Source of the DNA: Acuticoccus sp039034015
GTDB lineage: Bacteria; Pseudomonadota; Alphaproteobacteria; Rhizobiales; Amorphaceae
Length of the DNA stretch: 64,000 bases
Reading direction: 5' to 3'
Assembly: GCA_039034015.1 (NCBI GenBank)
Contig: JBCCBM010000006.1
Span: 1-64,000 of the forward strand
Below the pieces are notes generated by a model. It searched no databases and was not told the origin of the DNA. It saw only the letters and a program-made list of their open reading frames with translations. A program made the position numbers and the translations under genes. Positions 16,167 through 23,852 of this stretch are shown one piece after another (the first letter of the stretch is position 1; the number at the start of each line of letters is the position of its first letter).

Positions 16167-16270
16167 CGAGGCGCGCCCTTCGGCCGGCCCAGATTGCGCC
16201 GGCCGAGCGCGCGCGGCGTCTTTGTGGGGCGCCGGCGCGGCAAGTCAGAGGGTTGGCGGGGCGGTGTCAT
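16163..16270 (-). CDS. Repeat ORF 1 (35 aa), coupled to the ABC transporter stop
   Basis: A single 104-bp unit. Its ATG at 16270 overlaps the TGA of the type I secretion ATPase gene (ATGA), and its own TGA overlaps the next ATG. The peptide begins MTPPRQPSDLPRRRPTKTPR. It is the first step of the chain and the most diverged unit. Confidence 0.33.
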   Translation of the reverse strand: MTPPRQPSDLPRRRPTKTPRALGRRNLGRPKGAPR

Positions 16271-17925
16271 TGGGCAGCGTCCGTGCGCAGGTTGTGGCGG
16301 CGCAGGATGGACTGGAGGACGGTGTCACGGGGGCCAAGGCGCGCCATGGTGCCGCTGTCGAGATGGAGAACACGGTCGGTGGCGCCGAGGGCTGTTGGCC
16401 GATGGGCGACGATGATGACGATGGCGCCTCGGGCGCGGGCGGCTGCGATGGCGGTGTTTAAGGCCGCATCGCCGGCGCCGTCGAGGTTGGCGTTGGGCTC
16501 GTCCAGCACGACGAGCGCGGGGTTGCCGTAGAGCGCGCGGGCAAGGGCGATGCGCTGGGTCTCTCCGGCGGAGAGCGCGCGGCCGCCGGGGCCAACGCGC
16601 GTCTCGGCCCGCTCCGGCAGCGCGTCGATGAAGGCGGTGCAGCCTGCGGCCTCGAGCGCGGCGGCAGCGCCCGGGGGGTCGATGGCAAAACGGGCGACGT
16701 TTTGCGCAATGGTGCCAGGGAGCAGCGTGACGCGCTGGGGCATGGCGCCGATGGTGGCCGCGCGGGCGCCCGCGAGGGTTTTGACCGCGTGGCCGGCCAG
16801 CGTGACGCGCCCCTCGTGGGGTGGCCATAGGCCAAGGAGGGTGCGCACCAGTGTGGTCTTGCCGGCGCCGGTGAGGCCGATGATGCCGAGGGCCTCGCCA
16901 GGCTCCAGCCGAAGCGTGATGCCGCGCAGGGTGACGGGCCCGCCCGGCGGCCCGGCCGACACGCCGTCGGCCACAAGGGGGCCTTTGAGGGGCGGGTGTT
17001 GCGCCACAGCGGGTGCGGCAAGGGCATTGTCGCGCCGGGCGGCCTTCAGCGCCATCAGGAGCGCGGGCGCTTGGCTGACGGCAACATCCAGCGGCTGCAG
17101 CCCCCGCGCCATGACGATGGACGCGACGACAATGGCGCCCGCGCCAATGGCACCGTCGATGGCAAGGAGTGCCCCCAGCGCGAGCATGGTGGCTTGAAGG
17201 CCCATGCGCACGGTCTTGACGGTGACCGAAAACGTGTGGGCGGCATCCGCGGCGGGGAGGGCGGCGCGGTGGTGGCGCGCGCAAAGAGCCGCGTGGGCGC
17301 CGGCAAGGGCGGGTGCCATCCCCATGGCGCGCACGGCCTCATCATCGGAAATGGCGGCCTGGGCAAAGGCAAGCTGCGCGCTGTTTTGGGCGGCGGCCGC
17401 GTTTGCTGCGCGGCCGACGCGGTGGGCGGCAAACGCGGCAATGGCGATCAAAACCGCGCCGCCCGCTGCGGCAAGCGCGCCCAGTGCCGGGTGCAAAAGC
17501 GCCACAAACGCAAGGTAGAGCGGGAGGAAGGCAAGGTCGATCAGCGCGGCGCTGAGCGGGGAGGCGAGGGTCGCGCGCACCCGCTCACCATCGTGGAGGG
17601 GGGCAAGGGTGGCGGCCGAAAGGGCGGTCTCAACCCGCGCACCGTGCCGCCCTTTGTCGAGCACGAGGGCAAGGCGCGCTAGGATCTTGTGCCGGATGAC
17701 ATCCAGCAGCCAGAAGATCGCGTAAAGTGTGACGACCAACACAAACAGGACGAACAGCGTCGGCCGGCTGTTGGCGATGAGAACACGATCATAGATCTGA
17801 AGGAGGAACACCGCCCCTGTGAGGGCGATCACGTTCAAATGAGCGCTGATGATCAAAAGCGTGGCAGCGTGCCGGCCTATCCCCCCACGTTCAAAACATT
17901 TTGAGATCGACGGTATGCCTGTCAC
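16267..17925 (-). CDS. Type I secretion system permease/ATPase (PrtD-like)
   Basis: A 552-residue half-transporter: membrane domain in residues about 20-310 and ATPase domain about 325-540. Walker A is GLTGAGKTT, the Q-loop region is AMPQRVTLLPGTI, the signature is LSAGETQRIALARAL (Ala for the usual second Gly), Walker B is LVVLDEPNANLD, and the switch His is in IVAHRP. There is no N-terminal C39 peptidase domain, so cleaved bacteriocin-type substrates are unlikely. PrtD-family exporters secrete proteins with C-terminal signals. The start is GTG. The stop overlaps the first repeat ORF. No outer-membrane TolC partner or obvious substrate gene is near. Confidence 0.87.
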   Translation of the reverse strand: MTGIPSISKCFERGGIGRHAATLLIISAHLNVIALTGAVFLLQIYDRVLIANSRPTLFVLFVLVVTLYAIFWLLDVIRHKILARLALVLDKGRHGARVETALSAATLAPLHDGERVRATLASPLSAALIDLAFLPLYLAFVALLHPALGALAAAGGAVLIAIAAFAAHRVGRAANAAAAQNSAQLAFAQAAISDDEAVRAMGMAPALAGAHAALCARHHRAALPAADAAHTFSVTVKTVRMGLQATMLALGALLAIDGAIGAGAIVVASIVMARGLQPLDVAVSQAPALLMALKAARRDNALAAPAVAQHPPLKGPLVADGVSAGPPGGPVTLRGITLRLEPGEALGIIGLTGAGKTTLVRTLLGLWPPHEGRVTLAGHAVKTLAGARAATIGAMPQRVTLLPGTIAQNVARFAIDPPGAAAALEAAGCTAFIDALPERAETRVGPGGRALSAGETQRIALARALYGNPALVVLDEPNANLDGAGDAALNTAIAAARARGAIVIIVAHRPTALGATDRVLHLDSGTMARLGPRDTVLQSILRRHNLRTDAAQ

Positions 17926-18002
17926 GGCAACACTTGTATCAGATTGGGCACGTGTGTTCGCGAACGTTGTGTGTCACCGCCTGAAAGCGGTGCATCGTTT
18001 GC

Positions 18003-20117
18003 ATGATAATGATATTGGTCAATGCGACAGGAGATGAGCTTGGGTGGCGCGGTGGCGTTCGTGAGGTCGACCTTGTGACGGTGTGGCGGGGCCGGGCGAG
18101 CCTGCTTTTGCTGGCGCGCGAGGCGATGGGCGCGGGCGGGGTCCTCCTGATCACGGGCGAGGATGGGATCGCGGAGACGTGCGGGGCAACGGCCTGTGCG
18201 CTGGCGCCGGACGGGCTGGTGTCGCGCATCACCCGCGAACTGTGTGATGGTCGGTTCCGCGCGCCGCAAACCTGCGATGTGGGCTCGGTCTTTTACGGCA
18301 TCTTGGCGGGGCAGCTGGTGGCGCTCCTGTGCCTGCGGCAGCCGACCTTCGCGCCGGACGCAGCGCGTCTTCGCGTTGCGCGGGCTGTGTTTGAGGCCCT
18401 GTCGGGAAGCTTTCATGAAAGTGAGCGGTCCGCCCGCCTTCTGGAGGGTGTGGAGACCATGGCCGAGGTGGGGCTGTGGGAATTTAACGTCGACGAGGGC
18501 TCTGTGATCTGGTCGGACGTCACCTACCGGCTCCACGGCGTCGACCCGGACACGTTTACGCCAACGCTCGACACCGCGCTCAGTTTTTACCCGGACGATG
18601 TGCGCACGCTGGTGGAGCGGCACATCGAACAGGCGCTCACCAAGCACGAGGGGTTCAGCTTTGTCCTGCCCCTGCAGCGGGCGGATGGGACGATCCGCAC
18701 CGTGCGCAGCGTCGGCCAGCCAACGGTGACGCCCAACGGCACGGTCGAGCTGTTCGGCATTTTTCAAGATATCACCGACATGAAGGAGGCGGAGCTGCGC
18801 CTGTGGTGGACCGCCAACCACGACGCGCTCACCAATCTTCCCAACCGCATGCACTTTCAAGAGCGGCTCGACCACGCCTTCTCCCTCGCCGATGAGACGG
18901 AGACCTTTGTCGGGCTCATCCTGGTGGATGTGGACCATTTTAAGTCCATCAATGACGTTTATGGCCACGAGGCGGGCGACGAGGTTTTAAAAAGTGTCGC
19001 CGAGGCGCTGAACGCCCAAACCCGCCATGGGGACACCATTGCCCGGCTGGGGGGCGATGAGTTTGCCATCATCGTGACGGACCTTCAGACGCCGAGCGAC
19101 TTTGACCGCCCATTCGATCGGCTTTTGGAGGCGACCGAGCTTCCCTTTGCCTACCGGGGCATCGACATTCCGATTCGTCTGTCGCTGGGCGCGGCGCTCT
19201 ACCCGCGGGACGCAAAGGACGACCGCGCGCTTTATCGCAACGCCGACCTTGCGCTCTTCCACACCAAGGAGCGGGCTGAAACGCGGGGCTCGGTCTACGC
19301 CGCAAGCCTTGGGGCGGAGCGCGAAAACAAAGAGTTGCGCTTGCGCCGGGTGCGCGAGGCGGTGGACGCGGGCGCCATCGAGGCGGCGTACCAGCCGGTG
19401 TTTGACCTTCGCTCGGGCCAAATTGCGTCGGTGGAGGTGTTGGCGCGGTGGCGCGAAGGGGGCGAGGTCTCTGATGCGACCGCCCTTGCGCCGGCCTTTG
19501 CCGAGCCGAGCCTTGCGCCCCTCATCGGCGCGCGGGTGATTGACCAGGTGGGAACCGCCTGGCCGACCCTGCCGCGGGAGCATGGGGCGGGGCTTACGCT
19601 GAGCCTCAACGTGTCGCTGAACGAGCTTCGCAATCTTACGTATCTCGAGCTCTTGTCGGACTTTGTGGCCGAGGCGACGGCCGCGGGGGCTGACGTGATT
19701 GCCGAGCTCGACCGCAACCCCATGAGCGTGTTGCCGAGCCAGGTGCGCCCGCGGCTGGAGCGGTTGCTGGGCGATGGTTTGGGGCTGGGGTTCGACAGTC
19801 TCTCGGCGGGCTTTGAGGCGTTGGTGGATGGCGTCGGCGGCCACCTTCGCCAAATCAAGGTGAGCAAGCGCACCCTTGCCGAACCTTCCGCAGAGGGGCG
19901 CGCGGCGGCCATCATCGGCGGGATGGTGGACACCTGCCGCCAGCTCGGCGTGCAGCTGATCGCGACCGAGGTGGAGACCGAACGGGACCTCCACCGTCTC
20001 CTCGATTTTGGCTACACGCTCGGCCAGGGCTATCACCTGTGCCAGCCCGTCAACATTGAGACGCTGCGGCTGATGCTGGACAACAAGGCGCGCGTGCAGG
20101 CGGGGCTTAGCGCTTAG
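18003..20117 (+). CDS. PAS-GGDEF-EAL protein; diguanylate cyclase with degenerate EAL domain
   Basis: 704 residues without membrane segments. An N-terminal region of about 140 residues of unclear, possibly GAF-like, nature is followed by PAS (about 150-260), GGDEF (about 270-430) and EAL (about 440-700). The cyclase motif RLGGDEFAI is intact, and the inhibitory-site RxxD (RHGD) sits five residues before it. In the EAL part most catalytic positions are changed: VEVLARW for EALLRW, LGFDSLSAGF for the DDFGTGYSSL type, IKVSKRT for KIDxxF, and LIATEVET for AEGVET. It should make c-di-GMP and probably cannot degrade it. An ATG six nt downstream is an alternative start. Confidence 0.88.
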   Translation: MIMILVNATGDELGWRGGVREVDLVTVWRGRASLLLLAREAMGAGGVLLITGEDGIAETCGATACALAPDGLVSRITRELCDGRFRAPQTCDVGSVFYGILAGQLVALLCLRQPTFAPDAARLRVARAVFEALSGSFHESERSARLLEGVETMAEVGLWEFNVDEGSVIWSDVTYRLHGVDPDTFTPTLDTALSFYPDDVRTLVERHIEQALTKHEGFSFVLPLQRADGTIRTVRSVGQPTVTPNGTVELFGIFQDITDMKEAELRLWWTANHDALTNLPNRMHFQERLDHAFSLADETETFVGLILVDVDHFKSINDVYGHEAGDEVLKSVAEALNAQTRHGDTIARLGGDEFAIIVTDLQTPSDFDRPFDRLLEATELPFAYRGIDIPIRLSLGAALYPRDAKDDRALYRNADLALFHTKERAETRGSVYAASLGAERENKELRLRRVREAVDAGAIEAAYQPVFDLRSGQIASVEVLARWREGGEVSDATALAPAFAEPSLAPLIGARVIDQVGTAWPTLPREHGAGLTLSLNVSLNELRNLTYLELLSDFVAEATAAGADVIAELDRNPMSVLPSQVRPRLERLLGDGLGLGFDSLSAGFEALVDGVGGHLRQIKVSKRTLAEPSAEGRAAAIIGGMVDTCRQLGVQLIATEVETERDLHRLLDFGYTLGQGYHLCQPVNIETLRLMLDNKARVQAGLSA

Positions 20118-20223
20118 CGGCGCCATTTAGTTGGCGCCATCTGTTGTGTGGGCGCGTTGCTATGCAGATGGCACCGGCTCTTTTGTTAGCGAGGCGCCAT
20201 ACGGATGGCGCCGGCTTTTTCTG
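20118..20223 (+). terminator. Terminator hairpins, partly duplicated, between convergent genes
   Basis: The stem GGCGCCAT (20193-20200), loop ACGG and ATGGCGCC (20205-20212) are followed by GGCTTTTT, a good rho-independent terminator for the GGDEF gene. The segment TTAGCGAGGCGCCAT occurs both at 20186-20200 and at the end of the facing dehydrogenase gene (20224-20238). A third degraded copy (GATGGCACCGGCTCTTTT) lies at about 20168-20184. The pattern looks like duplication of a terminator together with the last codons of the dehydrogenase gene. Confidence 0.75.
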
Positions 20224-20991
20224 TTAGCGAGGCGCCATCCGAATAGCGCCATCGAGGCGGATCACCTCGCCGTTCAGAAGGCCGTTGCCGGCAATGGCAA
20301 GGGCGAGCTGCGCGTACTCGTCGGGCTTGCCGAGCCGTTTTGGGAAGGGAACCTGCGGGCCGAGCGAGCCGACCACCTTCTCCCCAAGCCCCATCAACAT
20401 GGGCGTTTCAAAAATGCCCGGCGCAATGGTCACAACGCGGATGCCAAACTGTGACAGATCCCGCGCCAGCGGCAGGGTGAGCGCGGCGACCCCGCCTTTG
20501 GATGCGCCATAGGCGGCCTGGCCGATCTGGCCGTCATAGGCGGCGACGGAGGCGGTGTTGATGATGACGCCGCGCTCGCCATCCTCATTCAACGGCTCGG
20601 TGGTGGACATGCCAAGCGCTGCGACCGTCGCGCACCGAAACGTCCCCACAAGGTTCACATCAATCACTTTGGCAAACATGTCGAACGGATGCGCCGCGCC
20701 CCGGGAGACGGTTTTTGCCACCGGCGCAATGCCCGCGCAGTTTACCAAAATGCGCTCTTGCCCGTGGGCGGCGCGGGCAGCCTCGAAGGCGGCGTGGATG
20801 CTTGCCTCATCCGTCACGTCAACGGGCGCGAAAACGCCGCCAACCTCGCTTGCAACGGCCTCACCGGCGTCCTTTGACATGTCGAGGACGGCAACCTTTG
20901 CGCCCGCGGCGGCAAGGTGGCGGGCGGTTGCCGCGCCAAGGCCGCTCGCGCCGCCCGTCACCACTGCGGCCACCGATTGATCGATCTTCAT
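20224..20991 (-). CDS. 3-hydroxyacyl-CoA dehydrogenase type II (HSD10-like SDR)
   Basis: A 255-residue SDR of the HSD17B10 type, which oxidises short-chain and 2-methyl-3-hydroxyacyl-CoA esters with NAD in fatty acid and isoleucine breakdown. Evidence is TGGASGLGAATARHL, NCAGIAPV, GVIINTASVAAYDGQIGQAAY with the catalytic Ser/Tyr/Lys (YGASK), VTIAPGIFETPML and the diagnostic end NGEVIRLDGAIRMAPR. The ATG at 20991 matches the family start; the upstream extension is not used. The last codons are part of a duplicated sequence downstream. Confidence 0.92.
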   Translation of the reverse strand: MKIDQSVAAVVTGGASGLGAATARHLAAAGAKVAVLDMSKDAGEAVASEVGGVFAPVDVTDEASIHAAFEAARAAHGQERILVNCAGIAPVAKTVSRGAAHPFDMFAKVIDVNLVGTFRCATVAALGMSTTEPLNEDGERGVIINTASVAAYDGQIGQAAYGASKGGVAALTLPLARDLSQFGIRVVTIAPGIFETPMLMGLGEKVVGSLGPQVPFPKRLGKPDEYAQLALAIAGNGLLNGEVIRLDGAIRMAPR

Positions 20992-21219
20992 GGGGTTCTC
21001 CGCCGCGGCACCAGAGCGCATTTGGCTCGCCCGGCCGCTGGCCGGAACGAGCGCCCGCACAAGAAAAAGGGTGGGCGCCAAGCGTGGCCATGGACCGGCC
21101 AGGGACACCCGTCAGTTTTGCGCCCGTCGCGGTCCGGGCGCATTTGGCATGGTGTCGCCGGCCGCCTTTCGTGGCAAGCATCAATCGCGGACGACCGCTT
21201 TTGTCATGTGAGACACGCC

Positions 21220-21630
21220 ATGCCCCTGCCCATCACCGCCGTTGGTGTCGCGCTCTTTGCCCTTGCGATGGTGGCGCTGGGCATTGTCGTCATCCGCGCG
21301 CGCCGCGCGGGCGGGACGAGTCTTGGTGTGGCGCAGGATGAGCCGCTCACCCGGGCCGTGCGCGCGCAAGGGAACTTCTTTGAGTACACGGTGCCGGCGC
21401 TTGCCCTTGTGGCGCTTTGCGAGGCGGGCGGGGCAAGCCCTTACCTGACGGCGCCGCTGCTGGCCGCCTTCGTTGCCGCGCGCGCCGCCCATGTTTACGC
21501 GCTGCTTGTGGCTGAGCCGCGCGGCGGGGCTCGGCGCTTTTCGTGGCGTGTGCGCGCGATGGGGATGACCTTTGCCTGCCTCATCCTTCTGGTCGCGCTT
21601 CTCGGGCTTGTGGCGCTCGGGGTTGCGTGA
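21220..21630 (+). CDS. MAPEG family membrane protein
   Basis: 136 residues with four hydrophobic helices in the pattern of MAPEG proteins (membrane-associated eicosanoid and glutathione metabolism). Family marks are the N-terminal helix, LTRAVRAQGNFFEYTVPALALVALCEAGG between helices one and two, and AARAAHVYALLV. In bacteria the function is mostly unproven; glutathione-dependent detoxification is the usual suggestion. The ATG at 21220 is chosen to match the family length. Confidence 0.85.
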   Translation: MPLPITAVGVALFALAMVALGIVVIRARRAGGTSLGVAQDEPLTRAVRAQGNFFEYTVPALALVALCEAGGASPYLTAPLLAAFVAARAAHVYALLVAEPRGGARRFSWRVRAMGMTFACLILLVALLGLVALGVA

Positions 21631-21690
21631 GGGGTTGCTTGAGACGGGTCAGCCGGGACACATTCGGCCGGCCTTGATGCCGGAGGTCCC

Positions 21691-22668
21691 GTGGACACCC
21701 TTTACGCCATCCTCATCGACCCCTTCGTGCAAATGGCGGCAACGCCCGACTTTCTCATCCAGGTGTTGTGGGAGGGGTTTGTGGGGGGCGTCCTTTACGC
21801 GCTGATTGCGCTGGGCTTTGTGCTAATCTTTAAGGCGTCGGGCGTGTTCAACTTTGCGCAGGGCATCATGGTGGTGTTTGCCGCGCTTTCGCTGGTGGGG
21901 CTCACCGAAAAGGGGGTGCCGGCACCGCTCGCCTTCGTCCTTTGCCTCGGGATCATGTTTGTCCTCGCGGTGGGGGTGGAGCGTTTGGTGCTTCGCCCGC
22001 TGGTCAACCAGCCTGACATCATCCTCTTCATGGCGACCATCGGGCTCACCTTCTTCCTGATTGGTTTGGGCGAGTTGATTTTTGGCGGTGAGCCCAAAAC
22101 CATGGTGACGCAGGACCTTTTCCTCCCCACCGGCTCATCGGTGTGGGAGCCGTCTGGGCTGGGGCCGGACGGGCAGCCAGGTTTCATCCTGTTTCAGCAT
22201 CTTGATGTGGCGGCGGCCGTCATCGCCCTCACGCTGGTCGGCTGCTTGGGCTTTTTCTTCTCCAAGACGCGCATTGGCCGGGCCCTTCGCGCGGTGGCGG
22301 ATGATCACCAAGCCGCGCTCTCGGTGGGCATTTCGCTCAACCAGATTTGGGTGATCGTGTGGTTTGCGGCCGGCGTTGTGGCGCTCTTCACCGGGATCAT
22401 GTGGGGCGCGCGGTCGGACGTGTCGTTCGCGCTGGAGATCATCGCGTTCAAGGCGCTCCCCGTTTTGATTTTGGGGGGCTTTACGTCAATCCCTGGCGCC
22501 ATCGTGGGCGGGCTCATCATTGGGATTGGCGAGAAGCTCGGCGAGATTTACTGGGGCCCGCTCGTGGGCGGCGGGATTGAGAGCTGGTTTGCGTACATGA
22601 TTGCGCTGGTCTTCCTGCTGTTTCGCCCGCAGGGCCTGTTTGGTGAGCGCATTATTGAGCGGGTTTGA
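21691..22668 (+). CDS. Branched-chain amino acid-type ABC transporter permease (LivH-like)
   Basis: 325-residue inner-membrane permease with about eight hydrophobic segments. The LivH hallmarks are GGVLYALIALGFVLIFKASG and NFAQGIMVVF near the N-terminus, the cytoplasmic loop GRALRAVADDHQAALSVGIS, and ILGGFTSIPGAIVGGLIIG. GTG start with CCGGAGG upstream. It pairs with the LivM-like gene after a 107-nt gap. In related clusters with a PaaK-like ligase the substrate is thought to be an aromatic or carboxylic acid and not an amino acid; this is inferred. Confidence 0.88.
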   Translation: MDTLYAILIDPFVQMAATPDFLIQVLWEGFVGGVLYALIALGFVLIFKASGVFNFAQGIMVVFAALSLVGLTEKGVPAPLAFVLCLGIMFVLAVGVERLVLRPLVNQPDIILFMATIGLTFFLIGLGELIFGGEPKTMVTQDLFLPTGSSVWEPSGLGPDGQPGFILFQHLDVAAAVIALTLVGCLGFFFSKTRIGRALRAVADDHQAALSVGISLNQIWVIVWFAAGVVALFTGIMWGARSDVSFALEIIAFKALPVLILGGFTSIPGAIVGGLIIGIGEKLGEIYWGPLVGGGIESWFAYMIALVFLLFRPQGLFGERIIERV

Positions 22669-22775
22669 CACCCCGCGCCAAAAGCCGTCCCGCGGGCCAC
22701 CGCATTCCTCACATGCGGGTTGACGTGGGGGCGCTGCCGGGCGGCAAATGACGGTGATCAACAAGGAGCGGCCGC

Positions 22776-23849
22776 GTGTTCTATCGGGAAGCCGGGCAAT
22801 TCAAGACCACGTACGCGGCTGACCAAGCCGCCTTCCCCGTGCGGGAGGATCGGATTGCCCTTGGCATCTTGTTTGCCGCCGCGCTCATCGTGCCGCTGTT
22901 TGCCAGCGACTTTTTGATCAACACAATCCTGATCCCGTTCCTGATTTTCTCCCTCGCGGCGATCGGGCTCAACGTCCTCACCGGCTATTGCGGGCAGCTG
23001 TCGCTGGGCACAGGCGCGTTCATGGGCGTGGGCGCCTACGCGTGTTACAAGCTCACCACCATCTTTCCGGACGTTAACATCGTCATCTGGATCTTGGCGT
23101 CGGGTGTGTTTTCGGCGTTCATCGGTGTGTTGTTTGGCCTTCCATCGCTGCGGATCAAAGGGTTTTATTTGGCCGTTGCAACGCTGGCCGCCCAGTTCTT
23201 CTTAGAATGGTGCTTCATCCGCATCGGGTGGCTTTACAATTACAATGCCTCCGGCGCCATCGAGGTGCCAACGCGCACCGCGTTCGGCTTTGCGCTCACC
23301 GGGCCCACCGCCGAGCCTCTTGTGCGGTATTTTGTGGTGCTTGCCATTGTGGCGCTGATCACCTTCCTGATCGGCAACCTGTTGCGCGGGCGGATCGGCC
23401 GATCGTGGATGATGATCCGCGATATGGACATTGCGGCCGAGCTCATGGGCGTGCGCCCGCTGGCGGCAAAGCTCTCGGCCTTTGCCGTCTCCTCCTTCGT
23501 GTGCGGCGTTGCGGGGGCGATGTTCGTCTTTTTCTGGCTGGGGGCGGCCGAACCCTCCGCCTTCAACATCCGCCTCTCGTTCCAGGTGCTGTTCATGGTC
23601 ATCCTGGGCGGGCTTGGCTCGATGGCGGGCTCGTTCATGGGGGCCGCGTTCATCTTCATCTTGCCGATTGTGATCCGCCTTGTGCCGGGCGTCTTCGGCC
23701 TGGAAATTGACGCCGCCACGGTGGAGCATCTGAACTTTGTGATCATCGGCGCGCTGATCATCGGGATCCTCATTGTGGAGCCCCATGGGCTGGCCCGCCT
23801 TTGGTCGGTGTTCCGGCAAAAGCTGAGGGTGTGGCCCTTCCCCTATTGA
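22776..23849 (+). CDS. Branched-chain amino acid-type ABC transporter permease (LivM-like)
   Basis: 357-residue permease partner of the LivH-like protein. A hydrophilic start (MFYREAGQFKTTYAADQAAF) precedes the membrane region. Conserved parts are GLNVLTGYCGQLSLGTGAFMGVGAYA, the cytoplasmic loop GRSWMMIRDMDIAAELMGV and MVILGGLGSMAGSFMGAAFIF. GTG start with AAGGAG upstream. Its stop is 3 nt from the first GT90 gene, so those genes may be cotranscribed. Confidence 0.9.
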   Translation: MFYREAGQFKTTYAADQAAFPVREDRIALGILFAAALIVPLFASDFLINTILIPFLIFSLAAIGLNVLTGYCGQLSLGTGAFMGVGAYACYKLTTIFPDVNIVIWILASGVFSAFIGVLFGLPSLRIKGFYLAVATLAAQFFLEWCFIRIGWLYNYNASGAIEVPTRTAFGFALTGPTAEPLVRYFVVLAIVALITFLIGNLLRGRIGRSWMMIRDMDIAAELMGVRPLAAKLSAFAVSSFVCGVAGAMFVFFWLGAAEPSAFNIRLSFQVLFMVILGGLGSMAGSFMGAAFIFILPIVIRLVPGVFGLEIDAATVEHLNFVIIGALIIGILIVEPHGLARLWSVFRQKLRVWPFPY

Positions 23850-23852
23850 CCG

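Larger units (their letters stand above)
14828..16270 (-). repeat. Array of fourteen 102-105-bp tandem repeats carrying overlapping stop/start junctions
   Basis: Unit starts on the minus strand lie at 16270, 16166, 16061, 15957, 15855, 15751, 15649, 15547, 15445, 15343, 15239, 15137, 15033 and 14931, and the HlyD-like start at 14827 is the next. Lengths are 104, 105, 104, 102, 104, 102 x4, 104, 102, 104, 102 and 104 bp. Each unit starts NTGA (ATGA twelve times, GTGA at 15033, TTGA at 16061), most with AAGGT about 10 nt upstream. It holds a GGCCGG-N7-CCGGCC hairpin and a GGCGCC-rich palindrome. The central units are nearly identical and the outer ones diverged, as expected for tandem duplication. 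There are no spacers and no resemblance to CRISPR. Confidence 0.93.

Noticed and set aside
14828..16270. CRISPR array
   Set aside because: Units are contiguous, 102-105 bp long and homologous over their whole length. There are no unique spacers, no short constant repeat and no cas genes.
16267..17925. Bacteriocin exporter with small leader peptides encoded in the array
   Set aside because: The ATPase has no C39 peptidase domain, and the repeat peptides contain no double-glycine leader.
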